Positions 31,997 through 39,600 of a stretch of DNA of 40,698 bases are shown here, in pieces. A program made the translations under genes and the position numbers. The DNA lies in contig JACRDU010000113.1 in assembly GCA_016218495.1 (NCBI GenBank), positions 1-40,698 on the forward strand. Reading direction: 5' to 3'. This stretch comes from Elusimicrobiota bacterium. Its GTDB lineage: Bacteria > Elusimicrobiota > Elusimicrobia > UBA1565. Each line of letters opens with the position of its first letter. Position 1 is the stretch's first letter. Under the pieces are notes generated by a model. It ran no database searches, was not told the DNA's origin, and saw nothing but the letters and a program-made list of their open reading frames with translations.

Positions 31997-32632
31997 ATGA
32001 AGACATTGCTCGCCCTCCTGCTCGCCGCCGCCCCCGCCGTCGCCGCGCCTCGTCCCGCCCAGGACGCCTCCGCCAAGAACATGCGCTATGTCAGCGCCGA
32101 CATCCGCGGCACCTTCCGCGACCGCTGGGACATCTCCGACAACCAGGGCACGCTGTGGATGAACGTCTCCGTCTTCGGGAACTCCATCAATTTCAGCGGA
32201 CGCCCCATCTCCGGCCAGCTGTGGGGGAACGGCAACTACTTCTCCCTCTCCGGCGGTTCGGTTTCGGGGAACATCTCCAAGTTCGGCAGCGGCATGAGCG
32301 TCAACGCCACGGTGTTCGGGCCGCGCGGGACGCGCTTCCTGAACTTCCATGTGCAGGCCAACGGCCGCATGGACGACCCGCGCTGGACCCCGTCCTTGAG
32401 CGTCTTCTCCGGAGACGCGAACCTGACCTTCTCCCCCTCCTTCAACCGCGACTACCGCGTCAGCGGCACCATCGACGAGGCGCGCTTCGGCGACGAGGGG
32501 CTGGCGGTGGCCTGCCTGGCGGCGACCATGGTCCTCAAGGACCGTCCGCAGGCCAAGGCCGTGCCCGGCAAGGACTTCCTCCAGAAGAGCGCCGTCGTGG
32601 CGCCCTTCCTCAAGACCGGCTTCGGGCGCTAG
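31997..32632 (+). CDS. exported beta-rich protein, unknown function
   Basis: 211 residues from the ATG at 31997 (the signal peptide MKTLLALLLAAAPAVAA starts there and the TACAAT box fits; an in-frame codon at 31979 would extend it needlessly). The mature protein is beta-rich with repeated Asn/Ser/Gly strands (LWMNVSVFGNSINFSGRPIS, NYFSLSGGSVSGNISKFGS, MSVNATVFG), which suggests a small barrel or sheet. No family assigned. Its TAG shares CTAG (32629-32632) with the convergent serpin gene. Confidence 0.78.
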   Translation: MKTLLALLLAAAPAVAAPRPAQDASAKNMRYVSADIRGTFRDRWDISDNQGTLWMNVSVFGNSINFSGRPISGQLWGNGNYFSLSGGSVSGNISKFGSGMSVNATVFGPRGTRFLNFHVQANGRMDDPRWTPSLSVFSGDANLTFSPSFNRDYRVSGTIDEARFGDEGLAVACLAATMVLKDRPQAKAVPGKDFLQKSAVVAPFLKTGFGR

Positions 32633-33708
32633 CGGGCCGGCTCCGGGTCGGCCAGGCGGCCGATGAAGAGGATCTCTCCGCGCTTGTCGCGGATGAAGAA
32701 CAGGAACGGGTGGTCGGCCACGAACCTCGGGGGACGGTCCGCCTCTTCCATCGGCATCGAGCAGCCGAGCATCATCGAGACCGCCGTCGCGGCGGCGGCC
32801 TCGGTCCCCTCTTCTCCCACCTCGACGAAGGCCTTGTGGACGATGTCGCCTATGAAGAGCCCTTCGGACGCGCTGATTCCGGAGAAGTCCGCCGGTTGAG
32901 TGAAGGCTTCGCGCAGGCCCATCTCCTTGAGCGCTCCGACCGTCCGGGTCTCCTCCTCGAGCTTGAAGCGCGGGAGCAGCACATCGACGCGGGTCGGCCG
33001 GGCGGCCGCGGCCCACTGCGTGAGCGCGGCGGACGTCAATCGCCGCTCTAGCACGGGCAGGCCGTCTTTGGCGGCTGGAAGTAAGACGAGAAAAGACGCC
33101 TCGCCGCCCTTATAGGGCATCTCGAGGAGTTGGAAGCCGTCATGCTGGGCATAGCGGTACTGTCCCTGCCGCTCCATGCCCCAGACGATGACCTTGGCGC
33201 CCCCCTCGCAATGGAACCTGAGTTCCCGAGTCGCCCCAGGTTCGAAGGGGTCGGCCCAATCCCCTTTAAAATAGACCGCGTTGGTCAAGACTAGGCGGGC
33301 GTCCCGCGGGACTTCGCCCAGGACCCGGGGGATCAGGCCCCCGGTGCGTTCGCCGACCCAGGCGTTGATGTTTCCGACAGCCGTCTTCGGGTCCCGCTTG
33401 AGGGGGACCGCGGACGCCCTCCCGCCGAATCGCTCGCCGCAGAACCGGCAGAACGCGGCTTCGAGGTCCCATGCCTCATCGGCCCACAGGGCATTGGCTG
33501 AGCGCAGGGTGACCCCTTGGGCCGCCGGCGACCAGGAGTCTCCGCCGTCGAGGCGGAGGGTCCTGGCCATCTCGGCCGCCGTCTCCCCTCCCGCGCCGGC
33601 CTGGGTCATGGCCAACGCGGCACGCAGGCTGAAGGGCGAGTAGAACAGGTTGCCCGCGACCGGCAGGCGCGCGTGCAGGTCCAGGGCGAACTGGCCCGCC
33701 GGAGGCAT
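32629..33708 (-). CDS. serpin (serine/cysteine protease inhibitor fold)
   Basis: 359 residues from the ATG at 33708. Serpin hallmarks: NLFYSPFSLRAALAMTQAGA at the start, LVLTNAVYFKGDWADPF in the middle, and the C-terminal FVADHPFLFFI and ILFIGRLADP. The reactive-loop hinge VGEEGTEAAAAT follows the inhibitory pattern (P17 Glu, P15 Gly, P14 Thr, P12-P9 Ala, P8 Thr), so it should inhibit by loop insertion. The loop continues AVSMMLGCSMPMEE; counting from the hinge puts P1-P1' near Gly-Cys, which does not reveal the target. No signal peptide, so probably cytosolic. It follows the rhodanese gene by 8 nt. Serpins are patchy in bacteria. Confidence 0.95.
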   Translation of the reverse strand: MPPAGQFALDLHARLPVAGNLFYSPFSLRAALAMTQAGAGGETAAEMARTLRLDGGDSWSPAAQGVTLRSANALWADEAWDLEAAFCRFCGERFGGRASAVPLKRDPKTAVGNINAWVGERTGGLIPRVLGEVPRDARLVLTNAVYFKGDWADPFEPGATRELRFHCEGGAKVIVWGMERQGQYRYAQHDGFQLLEMPYKGGEASFLVLLPAAKDGLPVLERRLTSAALTQWAAAARPTRVDVLLPRFKLEEETRTVGALKEMGLREAFTQPADFSGISASEGLFIGDIVHKAFVEVGEEGTEAAAATAVSMMLGCSMPMEEADRPPRFVADHPFLFFIRDKRGEILFIGRLADPEPAR

Positions 33709-33716
33709 GGCCCGGG

Positions 33717-34094
33717 TTACTTGCCCTTGCCTTCGACCGGGTGGTTCTTCTTCCAGGCCTCGAGCCCGCCGAACATCATCTGCACGGAATAGCCGTTCTC
33801 GGCCAGCTGCAGGGCCGCGCGCACGGCCAGGCCGCAGATGATGTTGGAGCAGTAGGGGACGATGGTCTTGTCCTTGGGCAGCTCCCGCATCCGCTTCGGG
33901 AGGTCCTTGAGCGGGATGTTGAGCGAGCCGGGCACGCGCTCGAGCTCCCACTTGTCCTTGTCGCGCATGTCGACGACGACGTGCTTGCCCTCGGCGAGCA
34001 GGCCGTTGAGGGTCCAGGGCGTGATCTCGTAGGAGAGCTTGGCGCGGAAATAGTCGGCGGCGCTGAGGGCGGGCTTATCGGTCAGGACGGGCAT
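33717..34094 (-). CDS. single-domain rhodanese
   Basis: 125 residues. Rhodanese fold with HVVVDMRDKDKWELERVPGS (CH2A-type region), LNIPLKDLP, and the catalytic Cys82 in the loop YCSNIICGLAVRAA; then YSVQMMFGGLEAWKKN. Likely sulfurtransferase or thiol enzyme in the cytoplasm. It has its own perfect TATAAT promoter within the end of the pterin dehydratase gene and a canonical Shine-Dalgarno (GGAGGT), so it is expressed with a leader, unlike most leading genes here. The serpin gene follows 8 nt after its stop. Confidence 0.92.
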   Translation of the reverse strand: MPVLTDKPALSAADYFRAKLSYEITPWTLNGLLAEGKHVVVDMRDKDKWELERVPGSLNIPLKDLPKRMRELPKDKTIVPYCSNIICGLAVRAALQLAENGYSVQMMFGGLEAWKKNHPVEGKGK

Positions 34095-34118
34095 GGTCCA
34101 CCTCCGGACGGATTGAGA

Positions 34119-34457
34119 CTACGTCTCATTATACCAAAGCACGTCGGCCTTGGCGGCCCAGACGAAGTCCGCCTCCACCAAGCCGTTGATCTTATGGGTC
34201 CAGACCTCGAGGCGGGTCCCGCCCCAGGCCAGGTGCAGGTCGCCGTGGTGATGCTGGGCCTCGCACATCTCCCCCACGCGCTTCACGAACTCCAGCCCCT
34301 TGAGGAAGCCCTCGTGGGGGTAGGTCTTCTCCAGGTGGCCGGCGGCGTTGATGGCCCAGCCGGAGAGCTCCTTGAGGAGCCTCTCCTGCTCGGCCTTCGC
34401 CAGCGGCGGCACGCCGCCCCGGCAGGGCACGCAGTCATTCTCGGAAAGCCCGCTCAT
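34119..34457 (-). CDS. phhB: 4a-hydroxytetrahydrobiopterin dehydratase (PCD/DCoH family)
   Basis: 112 residues. Dehydrates the 4a-carbinolamine formed by pterin-dependent hydroxylases. The family core is visible: an N-terminal Cys-containing leader (MSGLSENDCVPCRGGVPPL), SGWAINAAGHLEKTY, EFVKRVGEMCEAQHHHGDLH and the strand VWTHKINGL. The active-site HH is present as HHHG rather than the usual HHP. The ATG overlaps the trmO stop (ATGA). A -10-like TACCAT also lies 6 nt before it, so it may have an extra leaderless promoter. No pterin-dependent hydroxylase is in the window. Confidence 0.92.
   Translation of the reverse strand: MSGLSENDCVPCRGGVPPLAKAEQERLLKELSGWAINAAGHLEKTYPHEGFLKGLEFVKRVGEMCEAQHHHGDLHLAWGGTRLEVWTHKINGLVEADFVWAAKADVLWYNET
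34128..34133 (-). promoter_or_regulatory. -10 box TATAAT for the rhodanese gene, inside the upstream gene
   Basis: A perfect TATAAT on the minus strand overlapping the WYNET codons at the end of the pterin dehydratase gene, 33 nt before the rhodanese ATG. A GGAGGT Shine-Dalgarno sits 6 nt before that ATG. Confidence 0.6.
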
Positions 34458-35194
34458 GCCTGGATGGTACCACGGCGGGGCGCGCGCCGCTCCTTGCGAT
34501 GCATCGCCCCGCCGGTGGCCAGGCGCACGAGGGTGACGGTCCCGCCCTTCACGCAGAAGCGCGCCTCGAAGTCGTGCAGGTAGAAGCCCAGTTCCAGCCC
34601 GTCCTTGGTCTGGGCGCGGTCGCGCGGATTGCGCAGGTCGTGACGCAGGATGTCGGAGAGGAGCCCGTCCAGGTCCTTGACGCCCAGGCGCCGTTCGGCC
34701 TCTGCGATGTCCGCGAGGCCTTGGGCCGAGAAGGAGACCTTGAGGGTCGGGAACTCCGCGTCCGCCGTCCAGCCCGCCGAGGCATGGGGCAGGGCGTCGC
34801 TTTCGGGGATATAGGGCTTGATGTCCAGGATGGGCGTGCCGTCCACCAGGTCCACGCCGGCCAGAAGCAAGGTATCCCCCTCCACCTTCACGAGCCGCGC
34901 CAAAGTCAGGCCGAGGGAGTTGGGATGGTGCGGCGAGCGCGAGGCGAACAGGCCGATGCTCCCGCCCTTCAGGCGCGGGGGATGGACCTTGGGCAGGAAC
35001 TTCTTGTTCGTGTTCAGGTGGAACTGCGACAGGAGCCAGACATGGCTGAAGCCGGAGAGGCCCTCCAGGGAATGCTCGGGCAGGAACTCGGCGACGACCT
35101 TCAAGGTGGCCGCCGCGCCGGGCGCCAGGTGCGCTTGGCGCGGGGTGCCGAACTTCTCCTTGAACGGAGAACGCAGGATGCCGATGGGCCGCAT
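34454..35194 (-). CDS. trmO: tRNA (N6-threonylcarbamoyladenosine37-N6)-methyltransferase, TrmO/TsaA family
   Basis: 246 residues (E. coli TrmO has 235). Methylates N6 of t6A37 in tRNA using S-adenosylmethionine. N-terminus MRPIGILRSPFKEKFGTPRQ is typical of the family, as are LEGLSGFSHVWLLSQFHLN and the signature SRSPHHPNSLGLTLARL. The C-terminal extension (about 165-246) is the second TsaA part, with DLRNPRDR. The ATG at 35194 is set by the family N-terminus and by TACCAT 6 nt before it. First gene of the trmO, phhB, rhodanese, serpin series. Confidence 0.94.
   Translation of the reverse strand: MRPIGILRSPFKEKFGTPRQAHLAPGAAATLKVVAEFLPEHSLEGLSGFSHVWLLSQFHLNTNKKFLPKVHPPRLKGGSIGLFASRSPHHPNSLGLTLARLVKVEGDTLLLAGVDLVDGTPILDIKPYIPESDALPHASAGWTADAEFPTLKVSFSAQGLADIAEAERRLGVKDLDGLLSDILRHDLRNPRDRAQTKDGLELGFYLHDFEARFCVKGGTVTLVRLATGGAMHRKERRAPRRGTIQA
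34464..34469 (-). promoter_or_regulatory. -10-like box before the pterin dehydratase gene
   Basis: TACCAT on the minus strand, CCAGGC (6 nt), ATG at 34457. It lies inside the trmO 3' end, so it may be a secondary promoter or chance. Confidence 0.3.
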
Positions 35195-35200
35195 GGGCAC

Positions 35201-35206
35201 ATGGTA
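35201..35206 (-). promoter_or_regulatory. -10-like box of a predicted leaderless promoter
   Basis: TACCAT on the minus strand, GTGCCC (6 nt), ATG at 35194. Confidence 0.5.
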
Positions 35207-35257
35207 GCGAAATCGGCCCTGGGCCCAAAGACCCTGCCCTCCGCCCCGGTTCCCGCC

Positions 35258-35263
35258 CATCCT
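35258..35263 (+). promoter_or_regulatory. -10-like box of a predicted leaderless promoter
   Basis: CATCCT, CCTCAC (6 nt), ATG at 35270. Confidence 0.4.
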
Positions 35264-35269
35264 CCTCAC

Positions 35270-35944
35270 ATGAGGGCCTCCTGGCTGCTCGCGCTCTTCT
35301 GCGCCGTCCCGGCGACGGCCCAGATGACCGTCTACGGCCTCAAACCGCCCGACATCGCCGTCCTGTGTTCGGGCAAGCCCTGCCCCGAGCCGGAACGCGC
35401 CCGCGTCCTGGCCGCCCTCACCGCCTCCGTCGCGCGCATGCCCAGGCTCCTGGCCGGCGTCCGGCCTTCCAAGCTGACCTGGGAGTCTCTCCCGGCGAAA
35501 TCCCCCGCCGACGGGAACACGGAATCCGACGGCGCCGTCACGCTGTACGCCCCCGCCGGCAAGGACATGACGGCCATCCTCGCCCACGAGCTCTCCCATG
35601 TCCTGGAAACGAGCGACCCCAAGACCGTCGCCGGCTTCCTCTCTTTGCGCCACGACACCCCGGATTACCAGAAGGCCCTCGGCGAGTTCTGGGCCGAGGT
35701 CTGGCGCTCGCGCGGCCCCGAGGACGACGCGGACCGGCCCCTGTCGCCGCGCGCGAGAGAGCTGATGTCCCGTCTGCGCCTGCCGCGCCGGCACGCCGAC
35801 GACCTGCACGCCGCCAAATCGCGCCGGGAATACTGGGCCGTCTCGGTGGAGTTGGCCTTCCTCGCCCGCGAAGACGGGAAATGGGAGCGGCTCGACGCCT
35901 TCATGGGCGCCGAAGAGGCGGCCTACCTGCGTTCACGATTCTAG
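35270..35944 (+). CDS. exported zinc metalloprotease-like protein
   Basis: 224 residues from the ATG at 35270. Signal peptide at about 1-17 (MRASWLLALFCAVPATA). The zincin motif HELSH is at 106-110 (LAHELSHVLETSD), with acidic residues at 139 and 143 (GEFWAEVW) that could supply the third metal ligand, as in gluzincins. C33 and C38 may form a disulfide. Smaller than most zincins and without a recognised family, so peptidase activity is inferred from the motif only. Divergent from trmO. Confidence 0.8.
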   Translation: MRASWLLALFCAVPATAQMTVYGLKPPDIAVLCSGKPCPEPERARVLAALTASVARMPRLLAGVRPSKLTWESLPAKSPADGNTESDGAVTLYAPAGKDMTAILAHELSHVLETSDPKTVAGFLSLRHDTPDYQKALGEFWAEVWRSRGPEDDADRPLSPRARELMSRLRLPRRHADDLHAAKSRREYWAVSVELAFLAREDGKWERLDAFMGAEEAAYLRSRF

Positions 35945-36003
35945 GCCCTCGGACCTGAGCTGTACGGGGACGACGGTCACTTCCGCTCTCGGCGCCGTCC
36001 GGT

Positions 36004-36009
36004 CATACT
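36004..36009 (+). promoter_or_regulatory. -10 box of a predicted leaderless promoter
   Basis: CATACT, CTCCCC (6 nt), ATG at 36016. Confidence 0.5.
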
Positions 36010-36015
36010 CTCCCC

Positions 36016-36609
36016 ATGCAAAGCCTCCCGCTCCGCCTCGCCGCCGCGCTCTTCGTGCTCGCCCTCCCGCTCAGCGCCCAGATGCGCATCGCTCCGAAGG
36101 GGCACGTCCCTGCGGTGGCCGGCGCCCCCGTCCCCGGCGCCCCCGCCGAGTTCGACTACGGGGCCTCGCTGACGCTCAAGAAGGAGGACATCGCCGACCG
36201 GGAGAAGTTCGAGGCCGCGGCCAAGGCGATGTTCGAAGGCTACCTGGCGCACGAGGGCATCGGCGGCATCGCGGCCTCCATCGCGCGCCGCCGCTTCGCC
36301 AGCGTCGTGCCCTGGAACCACCAGTTCGCCAAGGACCACGCCGACTCCCTGACCCTCTCCTACGCCACGGTGGAGGCGGCCGGCAAGAAGCGCTTCGCCC
36401 AGCGCACCACGATGAGCTACAACGGCAAGACCGTGGACCTCTACCGCTACGCCGACGGGGTCAAGTCCGCCACCTCGATCTTCATCGACGGGGCGGAGGA
36501 GAAGGACGCCGACGGCAAGTCGCTGCGCTTCTTCACCTCCGACGAGGCGACCTACAAGAAGTACGTGGCCTGGTTCCACGGCCGCCTCGGCGAACCCGCC
36601 CGGCCCTGA
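36016..36609 (+). CDS. exported protein, unknown function
   Basis: 197 residues from the ATG at 36016. Signal peptide at about 1-21 (LPLRLAAALFVLALPLSA-QM). A Pro/Ala linker (KGHVPAVAGAPVPGAPA) precedes a folded domain with helical and charged stretches (LTLKKEDIADREKFEAAAKA) and beta segments (LTLSYATVEAAGKKRFAQRT, LYRYADGV). No motif recognised. It is monocistronic with its own -10-like box. Confidence 0.75.
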   Translation: MQSLPLRLAAALFVLALPLSAQMRIAPKGHVPAVAGAPVPGAPAEFDYGASLTLKKEDIADREKFEAAAKAMFEGYLAHEGIGGIAASIARRRFASVVPWNHQFAKDHADSLTLSYATVEAAGKKRFAQRTTMSYNGKTVDLYRYADGVKSATSIFIDGAEEKDADGKSLRFFTSDEATYKKYVAWFHGRLGEPARP

Positions 36610-36682
36610 CCAGGCATCTTCATAGGCCTTTTTCCAGCCCCGCCATGTCTGTTTCGTGCAAGAACCGGGGACGCTCCGCGGC

Positions 36683-36688
36683 CATAAT
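36683..36688 (+). promoter_or_regulatory. -10 box of a predicted leaderless promoter
   Basis: CATAAT, AGGAGC (6 nt), ATG at 36695. The spacer contains AGGAG, but it is too close to the ATG for normal Shine-Dalgarno pairing. Confidence 0.5.
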
Positions 36689-36694
36689 AGGAGC

Positions 36695-39600
36695 ATGGTG
36701 GAGGCGGGACTCCGGCGCCGAAGGTCCGTAACCCTGGTCCTGGCCTTTCTTTTCTCCGCCTCGGGCGCGCGCGCGGCGGAGAACCCCCTGGGCCTGGTCT
36801 CCCCCGAGTCGCGCGCCCTCTACGCAGAGCTCTCCGCCCTCTTCGCCCTGCTCGAGCCCCGCCCCGCCCCGAAGGACCAGCTCGAAGCGGCCCTGACCCG
36901 CTTCGAGGCCTTGGCCGCGCGCATCCCGGCCGAACTGAGCGCGCCGCTGGAGAAGGAGCGCCTGACGCGCGGGACGGACATCGTCCGCGGCCTGTTCGAG
37001 AAGAGGCTCCCTTCGACGGCCTGCCGGCTCGGGCCCCTGTACGCCGGCGCCTTCTCGACGAAGGGCAAGGACGCGGCGCGGAACCTCGAGTGCCTGGCGC
37101 TCGAAGCCGCCGTCCGGGAGCCGGCCCCGGACGCCTCCGCCCTACTCAAGCGCCTCGAAGACCTGCGCGCCCTGATGGCCCGGCACATCATCGACCCCGG
37201 CGAGGCGCGGACCCTGGCCGCCCGGCTGGACCTGGTCGCGGCCTCCCTCCGACACGCCGCGGCCCCCGCCCGGACCGAGGGCGGGCCGCGCCTCACCGCC
37301 TCGGAAACGGGCCTGGAACTGCGCGACGCCTTGGCGGCTCCCGGAGGCCTCGAGCGCTATTACGACAACTCCGCGGCCAAGGCCGCGTCCAAAGACCCCG
37401 TCTTGGACCTGCCGCCGATGTCGGCGGCCGAGGCCCCCGCGGCGGTCTCCGCCCCGGCGGCCGTGCGCCCGCTCTCCGCGCCCGTTCCTTCGCCCAAGGC
37501 CCCGGCCCCTTCCCCCGCCCCCGAGGCCTCGCTCTTCGAGCTGGTCGCCGAGCCCTTCGCCTCGCTCACGGAGGGCGGCCGCCGCGCGTATTTCGTCAAG
37601 AAGCGCGCCGCCTGGCGGCAGAAGCTCGCCTCCCCGCAGTCGGACCGCAGCCTCTACCAGATATTCGTCCAGGAGGCCCTGGCCGGCGACGCCGTCGCCG
37701 ACGGGACCCGCTTCGAGCCCTGGGAAATCGGGTCCCAGGCCGAAGGGGCGAGCGCCGCCGTGCGCGCCAGCCTGGAGCACGGCGGGGAGACCTATCGCGG
37801 CCTGACCCTGGAGTACGCCAACGGCTCCACGCGCTTCGAAGGCAGCGCGGCCCGCTCATCGCTCGTCGTGGTCCGCCTGAGCGGGCAGGACCGCGAGGTG
37901 CGCACCGAAATCCGCTACGGCGTCGAGGAGCAGAAGGCGCGGACCGAGACCTCCGTCATCGACACCAAGACCGGCCAGGTCATCGAGCGCGAGCTGCTCG
38001 ACATCGCCGCCGCCCTGCTGACCCGGACCCTCTATGAAGGAGGCGAGCCCGTGCGTCGCGAGACCCTGGACTCGAACTCCGGGGTCAGGCTCATCGAGGA
38101 CCTGAAGACCGGCCTGAAAGCCCGGCGCGGCGCGGACGGGAAGACCGAGGTCACCTCGCTCGACCCCAAGAAGACGGGCTGGGTCACCCAGCAGGGCACC
38201 AGCGACCACGCGGGCTTCCATGTGGACCGTCTCGTCCTCGAGAACGGCAATACCGCGGTGGCCGTCAGCCCCAGCGTCTTCAAGGTCCTCGACGCCGAGG
38301 GCAAACAGCTTGGCTTCGAGCTCGACATGGCGGTCCTGGCCGACGGAGCCAAGGGGGCCGAACGCGCCGAGGCGTCGCGGCGCCTCGCCGCCGAAGTGGT
38401 CGCCGCCCTGGGCTACGCCGACAAGGACCGGGAATACTCCCTGCCCCTGCAGACCTTCCTCTCCGAGACCTGGACCAAGGAGGGCCGCTTCAGCGACGTG
38501 AAGCTCTTCTTCAACGCCCAGGGGGAGCTCCTCCTCAAGTACCAGCTCCTCTCGGGCGAACGCCGCTACGAGCAGGCGCGGTTCGGGGCGGCCACCCCGT
38601 TCCAGGGCCAGGACCGCGCCCACAAGGCCCTGCTCGTCATGCGGCCCCAGCACATCCCCGCCGGCAGCGCGGCGGCCCCCACGGTGTCGGGCATCAAATG
38701 GAACGAATACCTCGACACCGGCGGCTACAACCACTGGCATTCGATGTTCGGCACCGAAGTCCCCTCCTGGTACCAGCTCTGGAAGGACCCCAAGATGGTG
38801 GAGTGGGTCTACCTCCAGCGCTGGCGCCGCGGCGGCGGCTTGGAGCTCGGCTCCTGGGAGATGCAGGGGAGCCAGCTCTGGACCGTCGACAAGCGCAGCC
38901 TCGTCGACCAGCCCTCCACCTCCTCGGGCATCACCAAGTCCGCCGGCGACGCCCTCTCCTCCTTGGGCCGCATGACCCAGGCCATGCCGAGCGAGCTCAT
39001 CTACCGGCTCGGCGGGGGCGACGGCTTCCGCCGCCGCTCCGCCCAGGCCTACGGGAAGTCCCCCGCGATGACCTACTTCCTCGACGCCGACGATTTCTGG
39101 AAGCGCGTCCCCGCCTCCCAACGCCCGGTCATCGAGGCCCGCGCCCAGGCTTACCGCGCCCGGGCCCTCGGGTATTTCGACCACGTGCGCGGGAAGACCG
39201 ACGAGCGCACCTACTGGCACCTGCTGGCCTATCCCTACAACCACGACGAGCTCTTCGACGCGCTGCGCGAGAACTTCACCCTCACCCACGCCCGCCGCGT
39301 CATCCGCGAGGTGGAGCGCACCTTGGCCTTCGCCGAAGCCAGCCTGCCCGCCGGTAGCAAGGACGACGCCGTCACCTCGGTGGCCGGCAGCGACCCTTAC
39401 CGGACCGGGAGCCTGAACCTGGGCGACCGGGCCCTCGACTCCATCGACGGCATACGCCGCGCGGCGCCGCCCGCCGCCCTCCAGGCCGCTCAGAACACCG
39501 GGCGCCTGCTCAGCGGCGGCCTCTACGGCGACTGGGTGGCCGACGCCGCCTCGGGCATGAACCCGGCCGACGGCGGTCCCTCGGGAGGGTCGGGCGGAGC

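Noticed and set aside
36016-36609. TGTCA/GGTCA elements near 35975 and 36001 as another 11-bp array
   Set aside because: The two copies are 26 bp apart, not a multiple of 11, and no third copy is present.
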